The translations under genes were made by a program, and so were the position numbers. A stretch of DNA of 49,056 bases from DAORIO01 sp035438585 (GTDB lineage Bacteria; Patescibacteriota; Minisyncoccia; Phycocordibacterales; UBA9973). The stretch's first letter is position 1. Every line of letters starts with the position of its first letter. The DNA lies in the NCBI GenBank assembly GCA_035438585.1, contig DAORIO010000001.1, forward strand, positions 1 to 49,056, written 5' to 3'. Under the pieces are notes generated by a model, which did no database searches, had not been told where the DNA came from, and saw only the letters and a list, made by a program, of their open reading frames with translations. This document shows positions 38,743 through 44,860 of the stretch, in pieces.

Positions 38743-39849
38743 ATGACACAAAATTCTCAATCAATGACATTGTCTAAGGACGTGTCTACGAAACTCCCAA
38801 TCTTTCAAGTTTTGGGAAACCAGTTACCGGAAAGTTTTAAAACACCGGAAGCAAAGAAAACAGGGTCTAAACTTATGTTTTGGCTGTTGTTTGCAGGTAT
38901 GATTTATGGATTTGTAAAAATCCTTCCAATCATACTGGCTTCAACGTGGATGGCCGTCAAGATTGCCCTCTGTATAGCCGTGTTAACCATTTTTGTTATT
39001 GCTTATCCTCATGTTGTGAATTTACTTCACCGTTTAGGGAGAGTGTTAAACAAAAAAGGTGAAATCGGAATTGCGAAAAAGTTTCACATGGAAACTCTAC
39101 GTAATTTAGAGGAGGACGCAGATGACACTTACAAAAAAGTGCGCACAAGAATTACTCAAGTGGAAGGTGTACGTACTGACATGATTACAAGCGCTGAAGC
39201 GGATAATAAATCTGCCGAAGAAAAGTTTGAACATGTTAGGAAGCTTACAGAAGATGCCGGGAAAGAGGATCAGAAAGCGATAAACTTTCAAAAAGAATTA
39301 AATCATGAGAAATCACGACAGGCTGAACGTAGGGCAAATGAGCTTCGGCAAAATGCAAGTATTCTAAAACTCGAAGGAGAATCCACTATGGAAACAGCTC
39401 GCTCGTATGCTCAGTATGCGAATGAATTTGGTAAGGCTATCGAAATCCTTCGGGATAATGAATCAGCTGCCAAAATATTCAAAAACGCACTTTCTTCAAG
39501 TATTCGTATTATTGAAAAGAAACTTGAAGCAACCGACAAGATGAAGGCAGCTACCGATGGTATTGCTGACATCTTTGGGTTCAAAAACAAGTGGGAATTT
39601 CAGGTAGCGATGGATGCTGCACAATCTAAAATCTCTAACAACATTGCAAGCATCAAGAGAAATCTTGAATTTGTAAATGAAAATAACCTTACTTCACTTA
39701 AAACAGCTTCTCAGTCAGAACTTGAAACATTTGTTCAGAAAATTGATTCCGGACATATGAAAAAACTTAATGTGGCAGAAATTACTGATCCACATTATGA
39801 ATTAAGCAAAGAAGAGAAACCTGATTCTTCATTCAACATTCTTAACTAA
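38743..39849 (+). CDS. Membrane-anchored coiled-coil protein of the ABC/OmpA operon
   Basis: 368 residues from ATG 38743; an upstream in-frame ATG (38689) overlaps the previous gene and is rejected. Two adjacent membrane helices (about 45-62 and 66-92) are followed by a long charged helical domain (about 100-330), rich in Ala, Glu and Lys, reminiscent in style of PspA/IM30 or TelA-like scaffolds but with no diagnostic motif. It is the second of five co-directional genes and may be a cytoplasmic-side scaffold coupling to the transporter. Confidence 0.7.
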   Translation: MTQNSQSMTLSKDVSTKLPIFQVLGNQLPESFKTPEAKKTGSKLMFWLLFAGMIYGFVKILPIILASTWMAVKIALCIAVLTIFVIAYPHVVNLLHRLGRVLNKKGEIGIAKKFHMETLRNLEEDADDTYKKVRTRITQVEGVRTDMITSAEADNKSAEEKFEHVRKLTEDAGKEDQKAINFQKELNHEKSRQAERRANELRQNASILKLEGESTMETARSYAQYANEFGKAIEILRDNESAAKIFKNALSSSIRIIEKKLEATDKMKAATDGIADIFGFKNKWEFQVAMDAAQSKISNNIASIKRNLEFVNENNLTSLKTASQSELETFVQKIDSGHMKKLNVAEITDPHYELSKEEKPDSSFNILN

Positions 39850-39886
39850 ACTAACAATTTCAAAATCTTAAAAACTCAGTATCGAA

Positions 39887-41734
39887 ATGGAAAATAAAAA
39901 TCCTAGTATGTGGAACGGCCTTGCGTGGCCTGTTAAAGCTATCTTAATAGTAATAATAATATGCGCAGTTGGATGGGGTGCGTATTCGCTCAATCTTATT
40001 CCAGGTCTTTCGACCGAAGAATCAAAAGTTGTTGCAAAAGCAGAAATGTCTAAGGAGTCGGTTAACACCACTTCTAAAACAGACATGCTGCCGGTACCAA
40101 ACATTGATGAAATGGATTACGCTGAAGTCGATAACCGTCCTTTAATTAAACTCATGAATTGGGTTTGGTTTGGGAATGCTGGTATCTTCTCTGCAAATGG
40201 TGGTCTCGTTACAATGAAAGGAACACTGATGGATGAATACGGATTAAATGTTCGTATGATTACTAACAATAGTGTTGCTGACATGAAGCGAGAACAACTT
40301 GCGTTTGTTAATGCATTTGCCGCGGGAGAAAAAAATCCAGAAGTCGGAGTAGCCTTCGTTACTGTAATGGGTGATGGTTACCCGGCATACGTTTCTGCGA
40401 TGAATCAGCAGATTGTAAAAGCGTTTGGTCCCGAATATAAATTAAAAGTTATTGGGATAGCCGGATTTAGTCTTGGTGAAGATTGTATTATGGGTCCTAT
40501 TGAGTGGAAAGAAAATCCACAATCAATGAAGGGATGTGTAATATCTGCGGTTATTGGTGATGGTGATTGGGGTCTGGGCGTACGTTTTGGGGGCGGGGAT
40601 AATGGTTTAAAAATCAACCCTGATCCTGATACTTATGATCCGGAAGCTATGAATTTCGTGCCTGCACCTGATGATGATTTTATGAAAGCTGCTGAAGATG
40701 TAATTGCTGGACGTGTCGTTGAGCTTAAAGTCAAAGACTCGAACGGTAAACTTACAGGCAAAACTATTAAGAAAAAAATCGAAGGTGCTGGAACTTGGTT
40801 TCCTGGTGATCGTCTTGTGGCGAAAAAGACAGGATTAGAAAAGGTGGTCTCTACTTCTCAATATCCAAATCAAATGGCAACAGTCATTGTTGGATGCGAT
40901 AAGTGGATGAAACAAAACAGCGATTTAGTTGTTAAGTTTCTAAGTGCTACTCTTACTGCAACAAACCAAATTAAGCAACACGAAGAGTGGTTCAAATATG
41001 CAACGGAACTCGCACCAAAAGTTTTCTGTGTTGACGCCAATGAATGTTCGGAAACAGCAGAAGATTGGTATAACTACGGAAAGCCAAATGGCGGGTTTGT
41101 GAAAAACCAAGATGATGTTTCAGTGTCGGTAGGAGGAACCCAAATGGCGAATCTTGCAGATAACAAAAAATATTTTGGTTTACGTGGTGGAAATGATTAC
41201 TACCGATCTGTTTATGAATATTTCAGTAACGTGATCAGGGAACTCAATCCAGCCGGATTCATGGATAACGTTGATGAGCTGACTCCGTACGAAGACGCCA
41301 TTGATCTTAGTTATCTTAAAAAAGTTAACATTGAAGCTGGTAAAACAGTGCCGGTAGATTACTCGAAAAATAAAGGAGAAGCGTTTGCAAGTCGTTCATG
41401 GAAGATCGAATTTCATAACGGTAAGGCAACAATAACTCCTGAGGGTGAAAAAGTTCTTGAAGAGCTTTTCAATGCCTTAAATATTGCCGAGAATGCCAGA
41501 GTAAAAATCGTCGGATACACTGACGATGTTGGAGCAGATGAGGAGAACGAAAAATTGTCTCTTAGTCGCGCCAAAGCTGTTAAGGCATGGTTGCTTCAAA
41601 GATCTGATAACGCTTTCCCAACAGAAAGATTCGTTCCTGTTGAAGGAAAAGGTGAAAAAGATCCTATCGCTTCAAACTCAAACGAAGCAGGTAGAGCACA
41701 AAACAGAAGGGTAGCAATTACTCTTTTGCAGTAA
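39887..41734 (+). CDS. NitT/TauT-like substrate-binding protein fused to an OmpA peptidoglycan-binding domain
   Basis: 615 residues. An uncleaved N-terminal anchor (about 14-36) is followed by a periplasmic-binding-protein type II domain (about 85-480) with WFGNAGIFSANGG and ATVIVGCDKWMKQN. A C-terminal OmpA-like domain (about 500-615) has GYTDDVG (543-549), LSLSRAKAV and GRAQNRRV (final R-R at 607-608). The OmpA domain would hold the binding protein on peptidoglycan while the anchor holds it in the membrane. Cysteines occur in pairs through the binding domain. The substrate is unknown. A hairpin separates it from the permease gene. Confidence 0.88.
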   Translation: MENKNPSMWNGLAWPVKAILIVIIICAVGWGAYSLNLIPGLSTEESKVVAKAEMSKESVNTTSKTDMLPVPNIDEMDYAEVDNRPLIKLMNWVWFGNAGIFSANGGLVTMKGTLMDEYGLNVRMITNNSVADMKREQLAFVNAFAAGEKNPEVGVAFVTVMGDGYPAYVSAMNQQIVKAFGPEYKLKVIGIAGFSLGEDCIMGPIEWKENPQSMKGCVISAVIGDGDWGLGVRFGGGDNGLKINPDPDTYDPEAMNFVPAPDDDFMKAAEDVIAGRVVELKVKDSNGKLTGKTIKKKIEGAGTWFPGDRLVAKKTGLEKVVSTSQYPNQMATVIVGCDKWMKQNSDLVVKFLSATLTATNQIKQHEEWFKYATELAPKVFCVDANECSETAEDWYNYGKPNGGFVKNQDDVSVSVGGTQMANLADNKKYFGLRGGNDYYRSVYEYFSNVIRELNPAGFMDNVDELTPYEDAIDLSYLKKVNIEAGKTVPVDYSKNKGEAFASRSWKIEFHNGKATITPEGEKVLEELFNALNIAENARVKIVGYTDDVGADEENEKLSLSRAKAVKAWLLQRSDNAFPTERFVPVEGKGEKDPIASNSNEAGRAQNRRVAITLLQ

Positions 41735-41750
41735 CTTGTTTGAGGTAACA

Positions 41751-41779
41751 AAAGGCGTCCAATTTAGGGCGCCTTTTTT
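41751..41779 (+). terminator. Hairpin inside the ABC/OmpA operon, possible partial terminator
   Basis: AAAGGCG-T-CC, loop AATTTA, GG-G-CGCCTTTTTT. It lies between the binding-protein gene and the permease gene, so it may lower permease and ATPase expression relative to the binding protein. Confidence 0.6.
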
Positions 41780-41794
41780 AAAACTAAATAAAAA

Positions 41795-42574
41795 ATGGCA
41801 ACACTTCAAAAAATCTTTACCCCACTTGAGATAGTGGGGGATGGCGTTAAGCGTTCATTAATATTGTTTCATGTGGCTATCCTTGTGTTGGCCTGGACAT
41901 TTCTTGTTCCGGACAAAACATTGTTTCCTAGTCTTGGAGAAGTTTTGGTTGCTTGGAAAGATTTATGGATGAAAGGATTATTCTTTCATATCTTAAAGAC
42001 TCTACAGCTCTGCGGTACTGCAACACTTATAAGTATTATTGTTTCTTGTATTGTTGCTTATGCCTCAACCATTCCATTCTTTACTCCGATTAGTTTATTC
42101 TTCACAAAGCTTAGGTATAACCCCATTCAGGGATTTACGCTCTTTCTGACTATTATGTCAGGTGGGGGCAGAAATCTTCAGATCACTCTCCTCGTTGTCT
42201 TTATGTCTTTTTATTTTATTACCAGTTTAATTTCGGTAATAAATGACATACCACCAGAGGATTTTATCCGAAGAAAAACTCAAAAAATGGGTAACTGGAA
42301 AATTCTTTGGAAGGTGGTAATACTTGATCGCAAAGATTACTTAGTAGAAGTGATCAGGGTTAACCTTGGTATTGTTCTTATGATGATTGTTTCAGTTGAA
42401 GCTATGGATAAAAACCAAGGTGGATTAGGGTCTCTACTGGTTGATACCGGGCGCGGTCTTAATTTCCCTAAGATATTTGCTCTTCAGCTGAACATTTTGT
42501 TGATAGGAATAGGTTTAGACATGTTGCTTCAGTTGATATTTAATTCTTTCCCAGCACAAAAAAAACATAGATAA
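41795..42574 (+). CDS. ABC transporter permease (SsuC/TauC-like)
   Basis: 259 residues with about six membrane helices, typical of the NitT/TauT permease type (VPDKTLFPSLGEVLVAW start, HILKTLQLCGTATLISIIVS). The cytoplasmic coupling region DFIRRKTQKMGNWKILWKVV stands in for the EAA loop, and EAMDKNQGGLGSLL follows the usual pattern near helix 5. It pairs with the ATPase that starts two nt downstream and with the OmpA-fused binding protein upstream. Confidence 0.88.
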   Translation: MATLQKIFTPLEIVGDGVKRSLILFHVAILVLAWTFLVPDKTLFPSLGEVLVAWKDLWMKGLFFHILKTLQLCGTATLISIIVSCIVAYASTIPFFTPISLFFTKLRYNPIQGFTLFLTIMSGGGRNLQITLLVVFMSFYFITSLISVINDIPPEDFIRRKTQKMGNWKILWKVVILDRKDYLVEVIRVNLGIVLMMIVSVEAMDKNQGGLGSLLVDTGRGLNFPKIFALQLNILLIGIGLDMLLQLIFNSFPAQKKHR

Positions 42575-42575
42575 C

Positions 42576-43415
42576 ATGAGCGATTATAAAATAGGAAAAC
42601 CGATAGTAACACTCAAAGATGTTTCAAAGTCTTTTGGGAATAAGTTAATCCTCCGCGATGTTGGTACAGAAAAAATACCATTCGTGATATACGATATTAA
42701 TCGAGCAGATTTATCACAAGGTCAAACCATTGCGATTGTTGGGGAGTCTGGTTCAGGAAAATCAACTTTGTTTAAATTGTTAGCCGGTATTTATCCAGCA
42801 ACAAAAGGTAGCATTGAAATTCTTGATTGGGAAGACAATTCTAAATATCAGACTGTGCGTGGGGGAGATGTGGGGTTTGTGCAACAAACATACCCGCTTT
42901 CACGTAACCAGAATGTATACGAAATGCTTACCGATGCTGCAATACAAGGAAATGTGCCAAAAAATGACCGAAAAAGCATAATAGAATCTTATTTAGAAAA
43001 ATGGAATTTAATAAATCAAAAATTTCTAGCTAAGAATCAGTTGTCTGGAGGTCAAAAGCAAAGGGTTGCCATTATTGAACAACTTCTTTGTTCGCACTAC
43101 CTTGTGATCTTCGACGAACCATTCTCCGGTCTTGATGTTCGAAACATTGAGGACGTGAAAAATAGTTTTCGTAAGATATCTTCAACCAGTGAAATTAACA
43201 CAATAGTATTTTCAGCTCACGATATTAATCTAGCTGTTGAACTTGCTGACGTAGTTTATGTAATTGGTTATGAGCGAGGAAGGGACGGCTTGATATTGCC
43301 CGGAGGCACAATTGTTAAAAAGTTTGACCTTATGGAAATGGGGTTGGCTTGGAAAGAATTGACCGCTGGACACCTTGAGGTTGCGTCCGAAATAAAAAAT
43401 ATAATAAAAACATAG
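42576..43415 (+). CDS. ABC transporter ATP-binding protein
   Basis: 279 residues. Walker A GESGSGKST (56-64), Q-loop GFVQQTYP (100-107), signature LSGGQ (156-160), Walker B LVIFDE (176-181) and switch His215 are all intact, so ATP hydrolysis is expected. Closest in style to NitT/TauT/Ssu ATPases. An insertion (about residues 25-45) precedes Walker A. Last gene of the operon; the terminator follows at once. Confidence 0.93.
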   Translation: MSDYKIGKPIVTLKDVSKSFGNKLILRDVGTEKIPFVIYDINRADLSQGQTIAIVGESGSGKSTLFKLLAGIYPATKGSIEILDWEDNSKYQTVRGGDVGFVQQTYPLSRNQNVYEMLTDAAIQGNVPKNDRKSIIESYLEKWNLINQKFLAKNQLSGGQKQRVAIIEQLLCSHYLVIFDEPFSGLDVRNIEDVKNSFRKISSTSEINTIVFSAHDINLAVELADVVYVIGYERGRDGLILPGGTIVKKFDLMEMGLAWKELTAGHLEVASEIKNIIKT

Positions 43416-43423
43416 TTCTTTTT

Positions 43424-43454
43424 AAAGGCTTGGTTGTAAAACCAGGCTTTTTTT
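43424..43454 (+). terminator. Terminator of the ABC/OmpA operon
   Basis: GCTTGGTT - GTAA - AACCAGGC followed by TTTTTTT (one G-U pair). Confidence 0.8.
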
Positions 43455-43510
43455 ATTTGGCAAATTCAGACTTGTAAAATTCTATTTACTGTGATAAAGT
43501 CCTATTCTAT

Positions 43511-43921
43511 ATGGCAATAACGCTTACACCGGTAAACATAGACGAAAGAAAGAAACTTGAGTTCAACTCAGGGGATACAGTTCGTGTATGGGTAAAAATT
43601 GAAGAAAAAGGAAAGACTCGAACTCAGGCTTTTGAAGGTCTTGTTCTTTCACGAAAGCATGGGTCTGAAATCGGAGCTACTTTTACAGTCCGAAAGGTTT
43701 CAAACTCTGTTGGAGTAGAAAGAATTTTCCCACTATATTCAACAATAATCGATAAAATCGAAGTTGTTAAAAAATCTCGCGCCCGAAGAAGTAAACTTTA
43801 TTACATTCGAGACAAGGCTGCTCGAGAAGTAAAGAGAAAAATGAAAGCTGTAACTATCGGAGCAAGTAAAATGGAAGGAGTAGAAGAATCAGCTGAAGAA
43901 GTGGTAAATACTGAAGAATAA
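43511..43921 (+). CDS. rplS: 50S ribosomal protein L19
   Basis: 136 residues. The family core is clear: FNSGDTVRVWVKIEEKGKTR, QAFEGLVLSRKHGSE, FTVRKVSNSVGVERIFPLYS and SRARRSKLYYIRDK. It lies at the 30S-50S interface. The C-terminus has an acidic extension of about 20 residues (VEESAEEVVNTEE). Monocistronic with a terminator overlapping its stop. Confidence 0.96.
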   Translation: MAITLTPVNIDERKKLEFNSGDTVRVWVKIEEKGKTRTQAFEGLVLSRKHGSEIGATFTVRKVSNSVGVERIFPLYSTIIDKIEVVKKSRARRSKLYYIRDKAAREVKRKMKAVTIGASKMEGVEESAEEVVNTEE

Positions 43922-43949
43922 AAAATCCCGCATAATGCGGGATTTTTTG
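43921..43949 (+). terminator. Terminator of rplS
   Basis: AAAAATCCCGCA - TAA - TGCGGGATTTTTT. Confidence 0.88.
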
Positions 43950-43990
43950 TATCGACAAAATAAATAATTCGGTTAGTATATAAGGGCAAT

Positions 43991-44040
43991 GCTCAGGTGG
44001 CGAAACTCATAAGGACTACAGCACGCACTATGGTGGTGTG
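43991..44040 (+). pseudogene. Relic of a tRNA-Leu 5' half
   Basis: GCTCAGGTGGCGAAACT (43991-44007) matches 16 of 17 nt at the start of the functional tRNA-Leu at 44084. The following CACGCACTA and GGTGGT also echo its D-arm and anticodon stem. No T-arm is present before the functional gene begins, so this is a decayed or partial copy. Confidence 0.55.
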
Positions 44041-44083
44041 ATTATGATTGGATTATGTATTTTATACCGGCATTTAGTAATTT

Positions 44084-44167
44084 GCGCAGGTGGCGAAACT
44101 GGTAGACGCACTACCTTGAGGTGGTAGCGGGAGCAATCTTGTGGGAGTTCAAATCTCCCTCTGCGCA
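44084..44167 (+). tRNA. tRNA-Leu(GAG)
   Basis: Acceptor GCGCAGG/TCTGCGC, class II variable arm, anticodon stem CTACC/GGTAG with loop TTGAGGT giving GAG, T-arm GGGAG-TTCAAAT-CTCCC, discriminator A, no encoded CCA. Confidence 0.93.
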
Positions 44168-44169
44168 CA

Positions 44170-44202
44170 AATAAAAAATCCTATTTTGTAGGATTTTTTA
44201 TT
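44170..44202 (+). terminator. Terminator of tRNA-Leu
   Basis: AAAAAATCCTA - TTTTG - TAGGATTTTTT. Confidence 0.85.
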
Positions 44203-44206
44203 TTAA

Positions 44207-44370
44207 GCGAAGATTTGAACGGGAAAGGGGTCGGGAAAACGGTAGTTTTCCTGTGGAGGAGGCAGTGACATTGAGCTTGTCGAAGTGGAGCGTTGGAACC
44301 GCCTGGTTCCAAAACACAGCGAGTTTACGAGCGAGTAGTGAAATTCTCCCCCTGCGCACAAATAAAAAAT
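44207..44370 (+). repeat. tRNA-flanking element of a second type at tRNA-Leu(GAG)
   Basis: Same borders as the other tRNA-linked elements but a different interior. Left border: inverted T-arm GCGAAGATTTGAAC (44207-44220). Right border: direct copy of the tRNA 3' end plus trailer (44345-44370, 25 of 26 nt equal to 44154-44179). Inside are hairpins GGAAAAC-GGTA-GTTTTCC (44234-44251) and TTGGAACC-GCCT-GGTTCCAA (44293-44312), and the segment TTGAGCTTGTCGAAGTG, which resembles a short palindromic repeat seen in many unrelated bacterial genomes. Confidence 0.65.
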
Positions 44371-44400
44371 ACCCAAAATATTTTGGGTATTTTTTATTTT
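44364..44400 (+). terminator. Second terminator after the tRNA-Leu duplication
   Basis: AAAAAATACCCAAAA - TA - TTTTGGGTATTTTTT, next to the duplicated tRNA 3' end, as in the original gene. Confidence 0.8.
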
Positions 44401-44424
44401 TTACGTGTATAATTTACATTACAA

Positions 44425-44829
44425 ATGAATTCAAAAAGAAAACTTTTAATATTCGTACTTACGGTTTTAGTTTTAGTAATTTTTGCTTATGTTTTAAAAC
44501 AAGGTAAGAAAATATCACCAACAGAAGGGTTAACTTCTACCTGGGAAACTTTTAAATATAACGATAAGGATTTTCCATATCCACCAAATTGGACATTTGA
44601 AGAAGTGCTTGGTGGAAAAAATGGAAAAGAAGTTGTAGGTGTTTTGGTTTATAAAAAAAATTTAGAAAACAAAGAAACAAATGTCATGGTTGGAGGAGGG
44701 AAAGAGTGTGAGGAATTGAGAGATCAGAAGCTTTGTCTTGGTAAAAATCCTGTTTACACAGACAGCCAGGACCCAGAAGCAATGCAATTGTTTGAACTTT
44801 ATGTTCGAATTAATGAAAATCCACAATAA
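44425..44829 (+). CDS. Membrane-anchored or exported protein of unknown function, 134 residues
   Basis: One N-terminal hydrophobic helix (about 6-24) followed by a soluble extracytoplasmic domain with FPYPPNWTFEEVLGG and a Cys pair (C93 in KECEEL and C102). The pattern 'YPPNW' plus short beta strands is frequent in Parcubacteria hypothetical proteins. TATAAT lies 11 nt before the ATG. It is 31 nt upstream of the giant surface protein and perhaps functionally linked. Confidence 0.65.
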   Translation: MNSKRKLLIFVLTVLVLVIFAYVLKQGKKISPTEGLTSTWETFKYNDKDFPYPPNWTFEEVLGGKNGKEVVGVLVYKKNLENKETNVMVGGGKECEELRDQKLCLGKNPVYTDSQDPEAMQLFELYVRINENPQ

Positions 44830-44860
44830 AAAAAGTGAAAATCGTTTATACTATATATAG

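Noticed and set aside
38001..43415. Considered a defence or phage-derived system
   Set aside because: No nuclease, toxin, phage structural or recombinase domains are present; an intact ABC importer with a binding protein points to envelope transport or sensing.
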